The position numbers and the translations under genes were made by a program. The notes beneath the pieces are model-generated. The model had not been told where the DNA came from. It saw nothing but the letters and a program-made list of their open reading frames with translations, and made no database searches. A stretch of 64,000 nt of DNA from Desulfovibrio sp. (lineage in GTDB: Bacteria; Desulfobacterota; Desulfovibrionia; Desulfovibrionales; Desulfovibrionaceae), in assembly GCA_022839785.1 (NCBI GenBank), contig JALHJW010000002.1:434001-498000 (forward strand). Reading direction: 5' to 3'. Numbering within the stretch: position 1 is the stretch's first letter; every line of letters starts with the position of its first letter. Below are positions 51,107 through 59,606 of this stretch, piece by piece.

Positions 51107-51162
51107 GCCGGGCCTGATTACAGGCTGCCCCGGCAAAAGTAAAGTTTTGCGCGGATTCGTGC

Positions 51163-51191
51163 TTGACACCCCCCTCCCTCATGGGTACATA
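51163..51191 (+). promoter_or_regulatory. Promoter of initiator tRNA gene
   Basis: TTGACA (51163-51168), 17-base spacer, TACATA (51186-51191), 15 bases before the tRNA 5' end. Confidence 0.75.
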
Positions 51192-51206
51192 CACCTTCCT
51201 TCGTGA

Positions 51207-51283
<77 letters not shown>

Positions 51284-51649
51284 AAGAAATCAAGGGCTTG
51301 CAGCAGAAATGCGGCAAGCCCTTTTTCTTTTCCCCACACCCTTTCCCACACTGCACGAGGCTTGAAAAAACCCCTAAAGTCCAATCAAGAGTTGAGCTAC
51401 CGCGCGGATCGACGCGACTGCCAGAAAGGCCGGTGGGCGCTGGTTACAATCTACGCAACATTTGCGTCGAATACGGACGACTTTCGACGCATGACGGCGG
51501 AATGCCGTGGGGGAGGGAAAGAAGCTCCCCCAACTCCGCACTGCGCAAGGCCCGTCCCGGCGGCTGCCGGGTTGACGCCCTGCCTCCCTGGCGGCTAAGC
51601 ACCACGGCAGGCTCAGGAATGTCCAGAAACATCCGAAGGGGACCGGTCC
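51284..51649. other. Leader region before the adenylation gene
   Basis: Holds the tRNA terminator, then small stems: ACGCA/TGCGT near 51461-51475, CGTCGAA/TTCGACG near 51475-51500, and GGGGGAG/CTCCCCC at 51509-51531. The last pair could be a leader hairpin of the 51650 gene. No riboswitch family or promoter was identified. A 78-codon ORF at 51362-51598 has no family features and unlike codon use. Confidence 0.4.
51292..51326 (+). terminator. Intrinsic terminator of the tRNA gene
   Basis: AAGGGCTTGC (51292-51301) and GCAAGCCCTT (51314-51323), a 10-bp stem, with TTTTT running to 51326. Confidence 0.92.
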
Positions 51650-53134
51650 ATGGGCAATTGCGTCAGCCGTCTCTTCCTCGACCTGATTCCGCAGTGGCCG
51701 GACCGGCTCGCCGCGCGGTGCCGGGACGAATCCCTGTCTTATGCCGAGCTTGGGCGGCTGGTGCGGGGCATGGGCGGGGTGGTCCGCTCCCTCGGGGCCG
51801 GGCCGGGGAGCTGCGTGCTGCTGGCCTCGCCGGATTCCTTTTCCTTTCTGGCGGGCTTTTGGGGGTGCATCCTGGGCGGGGCCGTGGCCGCGCCCGTCAA
51901 CAGCCGCCTGCCGCAAGACGATTATTCCGTCTGCATCGCCGAGATACGGCCCTCCCTGGTCGTCGCCCCGCCAGGGCACTGCGCCCTGGAGGCGGCGCGC
52001 GAGGCCGGTGTCGCGGCGCTGGCCCTGGACGACGCCTCCCTGCCCGGCCTGGCCGAGGGCGCGGCCCCGGTCTCCCCTTTCCCTTCCCAGGCGGACGACG
52101 TCGCCCTCCTGCTCGTGACCTCCGGCACCACCGGCCATCCCAAGGTCGTGCCGCACACGCAGGCGCACTTTTTCGCTGTCGCCGAGCACATCGGAAACTT
52201 CATGGGGCTGCGGGCTGACGACGTGGTCCTGTGTTCGGCCAAGATGTCGCACGCCTACGGCCTGTTCATGTCCCTGCTGCTGCCGCTTCAGGTCGGGGCC
52301 ACGGTGGTCCTCGACCCGGACAAGCCGAGCGCGCCGCGCACCCTGGAGCTGCTCGTCCGGGAGAAGGTCTCGGTGCTCGCCTCGGTCCCGGCCCTCTTCG
52401 GCCTCATGCTGCTCGCGCTGGAAGACACGGTCCGGCTCGACAGCCTGCGTCTCTGCATGTCCTCGGGCGAGGCCCTGCCCGAGGCTGTCCACGCCGCGTG
52501 GCAGGAGGCCACCGGCCTGGAGATGTGGTCAGGCTACGGGGCCACCGAGACCATGACCTTCGTCATCGGCAGCCGTCCGCCCGAGACCCAGCCGGGCAAG
52601 GCCGGACGCGCCATCCCGCCCTACGAGGCCGTGGTCCTGGACGCGGACAACAGGCCCGCGCCCTCCGGCGTTCCCGGCCACCTCGGCATACGCGGCCCAA
52701 CGGTCATGACCGGCTACCGCAACGCCCCGCAATGGACCCGGAAGGTCTTCACGCCGGACGGTTTCTACCTCACGGGCGACATGGCCGTGGAAGAGGACGG
52801 GGTCTTCACCATCCTGGGCCGCATGGACGACATGTTCAAGGCGGGCGGGCTGTGGGTCTCTCCGGTACGGGTGGAGAACGCCCTGCTCTCCCACGAGGCG
52901 GTGGCCCAGTGCGCCGTGACCGGTGGCGCGGCGGCGGGCTTCAGCCTCGTGCGCGCGCACGTGGTGCTCAAGGACGGGCGGGAGCTGGACGACGCCCTCC
53001 GGGCAAAGCTGCGGGAGCACGCCGCCGCGCGCCTGCCCGAGTCCATGATACCCACGGACATCGTGCAGTTGGAGGCACTGCCCCTGACCGCCAGCGGCAA
53101 GGTGAAGCGGTACAAGTTGAAACACGGGGCGTGA
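51650..53134 (+). CDS. Acyl/aryl-acid adenylating enzyme (benzoate-CoA ligase-like)
   Basis: 494 residues with AAGGGG upstream. ANL family motifs: TSGTTGHPK (157-165), MSSGEALPEAV, MWSGYGATETM, FYLTGDMAVEEDG, GRMDDMFKAGGLWVSPVRVE and the C-terminal catalytic lysine in LTASGKVKRYKL. The GLWVSP hinge is like that of benzoate-CoA ligases. It activates a carboxylic acid as AMP ester. The acyl carrier protein encoded 58 bases downstream is a likely acceptor in place of CoA. The acid is unknown. Confidence 0.9.
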   Translation: MGNCVSRLFLDLIPQWPDRLAARCRDESLSYAELGRLVRGMGGVVRSLGAGPGSCVLLASPDSFSFLAGFWGCILGGAVAAPVNSRLPQDDYSVCIAEIRPSLVVAPPGHCALEAAREAGVAALALDDASLPGLAEGAAPVSPFPSQADDVALLLVTSGTTGHPKVVPHTQAHFFAVAEHIGNFMGLRADDVVLCSAKMSHAYGLFMSLLLPLQVGATVVLDPDKPSAPRTLELLVREKVSVLASVPALFGLMLLALEDTVRLDSLRLCMSSGEALPEAVHAAWQEATGLEMWSGYGATETMTFVIGSRPPETQPGKAGRAIPPYEAVVLDADNRPAPSGVPGHLGIRGPTVMTGYRNAPQWTRKVFTPDGFYLTGDMAVEEDGVFTILGRMDDMFKAGGLWVSPVRVENALLSHEAVAQCAVTGGAAAGFSLVRAHVVLKDGRELDDALRAKLREHAAARLPESMIPTDIVQLEALPLTASGKVKRYKLKHGA

Positions 53135-53192
53135 GGCGCGAAACGGTTCGCGCCTGGCCCACGATCAGGAACGTCATGAAAAGGAGATTCAG

Positions 53193-53435
53193 ATGAGCGT
53201 GACAGCGGCAGACCTCAAGAAAGTCTTCGCCAAGGCCGTTCCGGCCGACGTCATGGCCAAGATCGATCCCGCCCAGCCCATGGCCGCGCAGGGCGTGGAT
53301 TCCCTGGCCATCACGGCCATGGCAGTGGCCCTGCAGCACGCCTACGGCGTGACCGTGACCCCGGAGGACGGCGTCAGGCTCAAGACTCTCAACGACGTGG
53401 CCGCCTGGGTCAACACAGTCAAGGCCGCGTCCTGA
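53193..53435 (+). CDS. Acyl carrier protein
   Basis: 80 residues with AAGGAG upstream. The phosphopantetheine serine is Ser37 in AQGVDSLAITAMA, within a four-helix ACP pattern. It differs from fatty-acid ACPs by fewer acidic residues around helix II. It sits between the adenylation enzyme and the GNAT protein with almost no gap, so it probably carries the activated acid to the transferase. Confidence 0.9.
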   Translation: MSVTAADLKKVFAKAVPADVMAKIDPAQPMAAQGVDSLAITAMAVALQHAYGVTVTPEDGVRLKTLNDVAAWVNTVKAAS

Positions 53436-53436
53436 G

Positions 53437-54468
53437 ATGACCACGCGCGCCGAGGCCATCGCACGGCTCGGCAGCTGCCCGGACACAGTCCGGCCCGGCC
53501 TGGCCTACGCGGTGGGGGATTTCGCGCCTGACGACGCGGAAGGCGTCGCAGCCCTGTTCCATACGGTCTACGGCGACACCTATCCCCTGGACGCCTACTA
53601 CATCCCCGAGACGATCCGGCGGCTCTGCGGCCAGGGGGAACTGATCCCCGTGGTGGCGCGGCTGGAGGGCGGCGAGGTGATCGGGTTCACAGCCCTGTAC
53701 AAAGCCTCGCCGCCCTTCCCGGGGCTCATGGAGTTCGGCCTGGGCCTTGTGCATCCGGCCTACCGGGGCTCCTTCGTCCTCTTCCATCTGTTCAGCGCGA
53801 TGATGGCCAGGCTGGAGGCCCTGCCCGGGGTGGAGGCCGTCTTCGGCGAGGCGGTCTGCGACACGATCATCACGCAGCACGCCAGCTCCCTGTTCGGCTT
53901 TCACGAGACGGCCCTCGAACTCGGCCTGATGCGGGAGAAGGAGCCGGGCGCGGGCCGGGGGGCGTGTCTGGTCATGTTCCGGAACGTGCGCGACCGGCGG
54001 CGGGTCCTGCACCACACGGCCTGCTGCGCGGGGCATCTGGGGCGGCTGGTGGCCGGGGCCGGGCTGGACCGCGAACTGGTCCTTGTGGACGGCGGCGACA
54101 CGGATGCCGGTCCCACGCGCATCGCGACGCAGCTTTTTCCCTCGGCGGGGGTGTTGCGCGCCAACGTCTTCAGCCTCGGCAAGGACCGCGAGGCGGAGCT
54201 TGTGAAGATCGAGCAACAGGCCTGGGCCGAAGGCTGCCAGGTCTGCCAGATGTATCTCGACGCCTCGCTGCCCGGCCCGGCGGCCGCCGTCCCGCTGCTG
54301 CGCCGGGCGGGCTACGGCTTCGGGGGCCTGATCCCACGCTGGTTCGACAGCGACGCCCTGCTCCTGCAGAAGCTTCTTGATCCCCCGAGGGCGGAGCTGA
54401 TCAACCTCTACTCCGCGAGCGCCGAGGCCCTCCTGGCCATGGCCTTGGAAAGCGGCGGCGAGGCCTAA
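53437..54468 (+). CDS. GNAT-family acyltransferase, partner of the ACP
   Basis: 343 residues starting one base after the ACP stop codon. Residues ~25-170 have a GNAT layout (YAVGDFAPDDAEGVAALFHT, VVARLEGGEVIGFTALY, then LGLVHPAYRGSFVLFHLFSA as the acyl-CoA/ACP loop). The C-terminal half (GGDTDAGPTRIATQLFPSAG, QMYLDASLPGPAAAVPLLRR, AGYGFGGLIPRWF) looks like a second, degenerate GNAT repeat. It may move the acyl group from the ACP to an amine. The acceptor is unknown. Last gene of a compact three-gene unit. Confidence 0.78.
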   Translation: MTTRAEAIARLGSCPDTVRPGLAYAVGDFAPDDAEGVAALFHTVYGDTYPLDAYYIPETIRRLCGQGELIPVVARLEGGEVIGFTALYKASPPFPGLMEFGLGLVHPAYRGSFVLFHLFSAMMARLEALPGVEAVFGEAVCDTIITQHASSLFGFHETALELGLMREKEPGAGRGACLVMFRNVRDRRRVLHHTACCAGHLGRLVAGAGLDRELVLVDGGDTDAGPTRIATQLFPSAGVLRANVFSLGKDREAELVKIEQQAWAEGCQVCQMYLDASLPGPAAAVPLLRRAGYGFGGLIPRWFDSDALLLQKLLDPPRAELINLYSASAEALLAMALESGGEA

Positions 54469-54680
54469 AGCTTGCGATGGAGAGTCTTTCCCCTCACGCC
54501 TCTCTTCCGGCAGCATCGTCCTGACCCGGACGGATTCTCCCTCCCTTTCCTCGGACCACGCGGAAGGGCATGTCAGCCGGAAGCCTCGGGACACTGGGAG
54601 GAAGGTTCCTGACGGCCTCTTGACTTCACGGGGGCGTTCCACGAGGGTGCCCCCACTGCGCGACGTGCGGGGAACCATCC

Positions 54681-55490
54681 GTGTCTTCGTGGAAATTCGT
54701 CAATGAAGCCGGCTTGTCCGGCCGGGCTTTGCGGCTGTGCGCGTGTCTGCTCTGCGCGCTTTTCTGCCTGTGCGGCCTGCGCGCTCCGGCCGCGGCGGCC
54801 GGGCCCCTGCGCATCGCCTATGCGGAATTCTGGCCCTTCCACTGGCGCGACGCCCAGGGCCGCATGAATGGGCTTTTCCACGACATACTCAGCGAGGCCC
54901 TGGAACGCCGCATGGGCCTGGAAACGGTCTGGGAGGAATACCCCTGGGCGCGGTGCCAGGCCAATGTGCGGGACGGCGCGGCCGACGCCATGCTCACCGT
55001 GCCGACCATGGAGCGCTCGTCGTACGCCAGGGTGAGCGGCGAGGCCTTCTACCGCAAGGGCATGCACGTCTTCACGCGGGCGGGCCATCCGCGGCGGGAG
55101 CAGATACTGGCGCTGTCCTCGCTGGAGGACATCCGCGCGGGCGGTTTTTCGGTCATCACCTACATGGGGAACGGCTGGAGCCAGATGCACGTGGAGCCCA
55201 TGGGCATCCCCGTGGTTCAGACCAGTTCGCTCAGAAGCGTCTGGCTCATGCTGGCCGAGGGCCGGGGCGATCTGGTCATCGAGTGGCCCCCGGCCGCCCG
55301 GCACGAACTCAGCGGCCTTGATCTGGAAAACGCGGTGGTCCTGGGGCGGGGCGAGGTGGCGGGCATGTCCTTTCATCTGCTCGTGGGCACGTCGTCGCCC
55401 TACGTGGGAATCCTGCCGGAGTTCAGTCGCGTCGTCCGCGAGATGCGTAAGGACGGGGCCCTGGACCGCATCGCCGCGAAATACCAGTAG
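54681..55490 (+). CDS. Periplasmic solute-binding protein, family 3
   Basis: 269 residues from GTG 54681. Signal peptide (residues 1-40, LCACLLCALFCLCGL core). The mature part is a small amino-acid-type PBP (GPLRIAYAEFWPFHWRD, GLFHDILSEALERRMG, YPWARCQANVRDGAADAML, ending REMRKDGALDRIAAKYQ). No permease or ATPase is adjacent. Such orphan proteins often work with sensor kinases. The ligand is unknown. The 212-base gap before it has a GGGGGC/GCCCCC hairpin near the start. Confidence 0.83.
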   Translation: MSSWKFVNEAGLSGRALRLCACLLCALFCLCGLRAPAAAAGPLRIAYAEFWPFHWRDAQGRMNGLFHDILSEALERRMGLETVWEEYPWARCQANVRDGAADAMLTVPTMERSSYARVSGEAFYRKGMHVFTRAGHPRREQILALSSLEDIRAGGFSVITYMGNGWSQMHVEPMGIPVVQTSSLRSVWLMLAEGRGDLVIEWPPAARHELSGLDLENAVVLGRGEVAGMSFHLLVGTSSPYVGILPEFSRVVREMRKDGALDRIAAKYQ

Positions 55491-55501
55491 CCCTCTGGTC
55501 C

Positions 55502-56062
55502 TCAGCGGATGTGCGGCACGTCGTTCAACACCTCGGCGCAGGACAAGGCTCTGGCGTAGCCGAAGCCCAGGGCGGCCGTGAAGGCCGCGTGCACCTGGGG
55601 CGCGGACACGTCCACACCGCCGAAGGAGAGCGGCGCGGCGGCGCAGGCGTCGTGGGCCAGGATGCAGGAGAAATCGAGGTCCGAGGCGGCGCGCACCCCG
55701 GCGTCCACGCACATGTTGGTCATCATTCCCGCCACCACCAGACTTTCCGTGCCCAGCCCGCGCAGGATGCCCTCCAGGCCCGTGTCCAGGAAGGCGTTGA
55801 CCCTGTGCTTGACCACCACCGGCTCGCCGGGCAGCGGCGCGGCCGAGGGATGGATGTCCTCGCCCCCGCTGCCGGGCAGGAAGAAGGTCGCGCCCGGGCG
55901 GGTGGAGACGTGCTGCACGTGGACCACGGGCAGCTTTTGCTCCCTGAAGGCGGCGATCAGCCCGGCCGCCCGCTCCCCGGCCTGGGCGGCGTCGGGCAGG
56001 GGAAAGCGGCCCCCGGGGAAGTAGTCGTTCTGGATGTCGATGACGAGCAGGGTTGTGGGCAT
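55502..56062 (-). CDS. Isochorismatase-family cysteine hydrolase
   Basis: 186 residues from ATG 56062 with GGAGCG upstream. Catalytic triad parts: Asp9 in LLVIDIQNDYF, Lys in VVVKHRVNAFL, and Cys in VVAGMMTNMCVDAGVRAA. Family members hydrolyse amides or ureas (nicotinamide, biuret, carbamoyl sarcosine). Substrate unknown. First of several small hydrolase genes on this strand. Confidence 0.92.
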   Translation of the reverse strand: MPTTLLVIDIQNDYFPGGRFPLPDAAQAGERAAGLIAAFREQKLPVVHVQHVSTRPGATFFLPGSGGEDIHPSAAPLPGEPVVVKHRVNAFLDTGLEGILRGLGTESLVVAGMMTNMCVDAGVRAASDLDFSCILAHDACAAAPLSFGGVDVSAPQVHAAFTAALGFGYARALSCAEVLNDVPHIR

Positions 56063-56087
56063 CTGTCGCTCCGTACGTTTGAGCCTG

Positions 56088-56696
56088 TCATATCCGGTCG
56101 CCGGACAAAGGAGCCTCGGCTGTTGCAAGCAGCCCGGCGATCCGGGCCGTCCATTCCGTGCAGCCCGCCGCGTCGAAATTTCGCGAGAGCGGGTTCATGA
56201 AGCCGTGCAGGTAGGGCGCGGTCTCGATGCGGACGTTCGGCGCGCCGTGCAGGCGGGCGGCCAGGGCACCGACGTCGAAGCGCTCCTCGCGCCGGGGAAG
56301 GATGAGACGGCAGGGACAGCGCGGGACCAACTCGGCATGATGCCTGATCTGTCCGGCGTAGACGCAGACCGCCAGACGCGGCAGGGGCAGGGAGGGGCCG
56401 CAGGCCGCCAGCCAGACCGCCGCGCCGCCCGCGGAAAAGCCTAGGAGCGCCGCGCCCTCGCCTGCCTTGCGCAGCGTCCCGGCCAGCCGGGCGGCGTAGG
56501 CGGAGAGGCCTCCGGCAGCCTGGAAGGCGGCGTAGGCCGAAGCTTCGTCGGCAAACGCGCACGGCTCCCCGCCGTACGGATCGATGACGGCCGCTCCCTG
56601 CGGGGGCGGTCCTCCCAGGGCGCGGACCAGCTCGTCCAGGTGCGGCGTGCGGCCGAAGATGTCCGAGGCCGCGATGAGGCGCGCGGTTTTGCGCAC
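56088..56696 (-). CDS. Dienelactone hydrolase-like alpha/beta hydrolase
   Basis: 202 residues from GTG 56696, chosen because GGGAGG lies just upstream and because the longer frame overlaps the stop of PpnP. Nucleophile elbow ALLGFSAGGAAVWLA, acidic residue region RLILPRREERFDV, and His in YLHGFMNPLS. Cytoplasmic. It is 16 bases after the PpnP stop, so probably in the same transcript. The substrate is unknown; the Ser nucleophile in place of the Cys of dienelactone hydrolase suggests an esterase or thioesterase. Confidence 0.8.
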   Translation of the reverse strand: MRKTARLIAASDIFGRTPHLDELVRALGGPPPQGAAVIDPYGGEPCAFADEASAYAAFQAAGGLSAYAARLAGTLRKAGEGAALLGFSAGGAAVWLAACGPSLPLPRLAVCVYAGQIRHHAELVPRCPCRLILPRREERFDVGALAARLHGAPNVRIETAPYLHGFMNPLSRNFDAAGCTEWTARIAGLLATAEAPLSGDRI

Positions 56697-56712
56697 GCGG
56701 CCTCCCACCGGC

Positions 56713-57036
56713 CTACCCGAAACTGCAGACGTATTCGGCGATGCCGTCCGCGACGCTGATGTCAAAGGACGAATCTCCGGTCACGGTGAAGAAGGTCCCG
56801 GCCGGGTAGTCGGTCCATCCGCTCTCCCCGGCCTGGCGCACGCGGCACGCGCCCGCCACGACGTCCATGCGCTCCGGCGCGCCGGTGCCGAAATTGTAGG
56901 TGCCGGGGTAGATCAGGCCGAGGGTGATTTTCTTGCCCGAGGCATCGACCAGGGTGTGGCTGACGACCTTGCCGTCGAAGTAGACGTTGGCCTTGGCCAG
57001 GGCGGTGACGTTCTTGAATTCGGTGGGCGCGGTCAT
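56713..57036 (-). CDS. ppnP: Pyrimidine/purine nucleoside phosphorylase PpnP
   Basis: 107 residues, a single cupin barrel as in YaiE/PpnP: NVYFDGKVVSHTLVDASGKK, LGLIYPGTYNFGTGAPERMD and FFTVTGDSSFDISVADGIAEYVC. It splits several nucleosides with phosphate to free base and (deoxy)ribose-1-phosphate. It would fit with the purine uptake genes at 9-14 kb although it is far away. Confidence 0.93.
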   Translation of the reverse strand: MTAPTEFKNVTALAKANVYFDGKVVSHTLVDASGKKITLGLIYPGTYNFGTGAPERMDVVAGACRVRQAGESGWTDYPAGTFFTVTGDSSFDISVADGIAEYVCSFG

Positions 57037-57116
57037 GGCGGGTCTCCCGGAAAAACGGATGCGGGCAGACGTGCCACAGCCGGGCCGCAACGTAAAGGGG
57101 CGGTCCGGCCTTTGCC

Positions 57117-57419
57117 TCACGCCCCGTGCGGGCGCGCGCCCGCCAGGGCCAGCAGGGCCGCCAGCTTGCGGCCTTTGGGCAGACGCTTGAGACGGGCCTC
57201 GGCCCGGCAGGCCGAGGCCCGGTCCGGCATCGAGGCGCAGGCCGCCAGCCGCACGGGCCGCCGCGTGCGTGTGTAGCGCGCCCCGCCGGGCAGCTCCCCG
57301 CCGTGCTCGGCCAGGCGGCGCGGCAGGTCCGTGGTCACGCCGCAGTAGAGCGTGCCGTCGCCGCATTCCAGAAGATAGACGACCCAGCCGTTTCCGGTCG
57401 GGGACACATCCATATCCAT
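57117..57419 (-). CDS. GIY-YIG nuclease superfamily protein (UPF0213 type)
   Basis: 100 residues, one minimal GIY-YIG domain: VVYLLECGDGTLYCGVTTDL (YLL and YCG in place of GIY and YIG), RRLAEHGGELPGGARYTRTR with the catalytic Arg, and a final Glu region (EARLKRLPKGRK). Stand-alone members of this group are widespread and their role in DNA repair or phage defence is not settled. Confidence 0.92.
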   Translation of the reverse strand: MDMDVSPTGNGWVVYLLECGDGTLYCGVTTDLPRRLAEHGGELPGGARYTRTRRPVRLAACASMPDRASACRAEARLKRLPKGRKLAALLALAGARPHGA

Positions 57420-57712
57420 GGCGTCTGCCTATCCTCCCGGACCGCGCGAGGCAACCGCGGCCGGGGGCGGACACACAGAGCAACGGTCGTGACAGGGCGG
57501 GTATGCTGAATATATGTTCAATAATTATACCTCTTGGAGAACGATAATCTGTCGATATTTCCGCCAACTACCGTTGTTGGGTGGACGTTGACCGTTATTC
57601 ATGGTAGGTGCTGAACATGTGAAACTGCTTGAAATACCGCATCTTGTCGCATATGGCGGAGTGCATTCGTTGTCGTGCCGCAGGCGGGGAGAACGGTTTT
57701 CGGGTGCTGAAC

Positions 57713-59581
57713 ATGGCGACATCTCGTAGACGCACAAGGCCCTTCCCCAGGCGGAGACGGCGCGTCTCCGCCCGAAGCGGGTCACGGCTCCTGTCCTGCG
57801 CCAAGCTGTTCGAGCAGGGACCGGTGGCGCTCCTCCGCTGGCGGCCGGAGCCGGGCTGGCCCGTGGAATCCATCTCCGCGGGCGTCGCCTCCCTGGGGTA
57901 CGCTCCGGAAGATTTTTCGTCCGGCGGACTGGGCCTTTTGGACATCATCCATCCGGAGGATCGCGCCCGGGTCGCGGAAGAGGTTCGCGGCCACACGGAG
58001 GCGGGCGTCCCCTCCTTCGTCCAGGAATATCGCATTCTCGGTCAGGACGGGCGCACGGCCTGGCTTTTCGCGCGCACCCTGGTGGAGCGGGACGCCGCGG
58101 GCCGGGCCGTGGCCTATGTCGGCTACGTGCTGGACATCAGCGATCTGCGCTGTGCCGAGGCCAGGGCGCGCGATGTGGAGCGCTTCCGGGACGTCGTGCT
58201 CGACAACCTGCCCGGCGTGATCGTGGAATATCTCGACCGGAACCTGCGCGTGCGCTGGGCGAGCCCGTCCCTGGCCCGGCAGGCCGGGTGCGAGGGCGGG
58301 CAGGCCCTGGGGCGGCCCTGCTACGAGTTGCTGCAGGGCGCGACAGAGCCGTGCCCCTGGTGCACGGCCAGCGAGGCGCTACAGACCGGCGCGCCGCGCA
58401 GCGGAGACGCCGTCACGCCGGACGGACGCTCCTGGTGGTTGGCCAGCACCCCGCTCACGGACGCCTGCGGCCGGGTGGAGGGCGTGGTCCACGTGGCCAC
58501 GGACGTCACGGCCCGGGCCGTCGCCGAGCAGGCCCTGCGCGACTCCGAGGAGCGCCTCCGGCTGCTCGTGGACAACATGCCGGTGCTGATCTGCGCGTAC
58601 GACGCCCAGGGCCGCTGCCTCTTCTGGAACAGGGAGGCCGAGCGGGTCCTGGGCTGGAGCGCCGAACAGGCGGCGGGCAGCCCGGGGGCGTCCCGCCTGC
58701 TCTACCCAGACGACGCCTACAGGACGGGCTCGGTGGGCGCGGCCCGGGCCGTGGGCGACTACCGGAGCCGGGAGTTCGTGGCCCGTTGCGCGGACGGCTC
58801 GCACAAGATCATCGCCTGGAGCAATCTTTCCGGCCGTCTGCCCATTCCCGGCTGGGCCACCTGGGAGATCGGCCTGGACGTGACGGAGCAGCGCGCCGCC
58901 GAGGACCGCAGGGCCGACGTGGAGCGCATCCTGCGCCACGACCTGAAACGCCCCTTGGTCCAGGCCGTGGAGCTGGTCGTCCTGCTCCGCGAGATGGGCG
59001 GGCCGGACCTGAAATACGCGGACCACTTCGCCGATCTGGAGGCAGGGGCCCGGCGCAGCCTGCGCATGATCGACGGTTACGTCCGTCTCCAGGCTCTGGA
59101 GTCGGGCCGGGCCGCCTATCCGGCCCGGCGGGTGGACCTGGACGAGCTTGTGGCCGAGGTGCTGCGCGAATGCGCGCCGCGCGCCGAGGCCCACGGCGTG
59201 CGTCTGGAGTTGGAGGCCGGGGCGGAAGGGGGGCAGGACGCCGGCCGCGTGGTGTTCGGCGACCCGGCTCTGCTCTGGGCCATGCTGACCAACCTCGTGT
59301 CCAACGCGGTGGAGGCCTCGGCCCGGGACGGCGCGGTCAGGGTGGCGGTCGGCCGCAGGAACGGCACGCTCCGGCTGACCGTGTGGAACGCCCGTCCCAT
59401 TCCCGAGGAGCTGCGGCCGGTGTTCTTCGAGAAGTTCGCCACCCAGGGCAAGAGCGACGGCCTCGGCCTCGGGGCCTTCTCCGCACGTCTCATCGCCCGG
59501 GCGCATGGAGGCGACGTCGTGGCCGAGAGCGACGCGGCCGTCGGCACTCTGCTGATCGTGACCCTGCCGCTGCAAGGCTGA
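57713..59581 (+). CDS. Cytoplasmic PAS-domain sensor histidine kinase
   Basis: About 622 residues if ATG 57713 is used; ATG 57653 and a TTG at 57629 are upstream in frame and the ribosome sites are weak, so the start is uncertain. Three PAS units: ~30-150 (SISAGVASLGYAPEDF), ~170-290 (LDNLPGVIVEYLDRNL; LLQGATEPCPWCTA) and ~295-425 (VDNMPVLICAYDAQGRC). Then a HisKA-like box RILRHDLKRPLVQAVEL and HATPase motifs NLVSNAVEAS and GKSDGLGLGAFSA. No membrane helix. The second PAS has a cysteine pair that may bind metal. No regulator gene is adjacent on the same strand. Confidence 0.88.
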   Translation: MATSRRRTRPFPRRRRRVSARSGSRLLSCAKLFEQGPVALLRWRPEPGWPVESISAGVASLGYAPEDFSSGGLGLLDIIHPEDRARVAEEVRGHTEAGVPSFVQEYRILGQDGRTAWLFARTLVERDAAGRAVAYVGYVLDISDLRCAEARARDVERFRDVVLDNLPGVIVEYLDRNLRVRWASPSLARQAGCEGGQALGRPCYELLQGATEPCPWCTASEALQTGAPRSGDAVTPDGRSWWLASTPLTDACGRVEGVVHVATDVTARAVAEQALRDSEERLRLLVDNMPVLICAYDAQGRCLFWNREAERVLGWSAEQAAGSPGASRLLYPDDAYRTGSVGAARAVGDYRSREFVARCADGSHKIIAWSNLSGRLPIPGWATWEIGLDVTEQRAAEDRRADVERILRHDLKRPLVQAVELVVLLREMGGPDLKYADHFADLEAGARRSLRMIDGYVRLQALESGRAAYPARRVDLDELVAEVLRECAPRAEAHGVRLELEAGAEGGQDAGRVVFGDPALLWAMLTNLVSNAVEASARDGAVRVAVGRRNGTLRLTVWNARPIPEELRPVFFEKFATQGKSDGLGLGAFSARLIARAHGGDVVAESDAAVGTLLIVTLPLQG

Positions 59582-59606
59582 GGCCGCGCCCAGGGGCGCA
59601 GCCCCG

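Noticed and set aside
51362..51598. 78-codon frame before the adenylation gene
   Set aside because: No ribosome site, no family resemblance, and it overlaps several leader stems.
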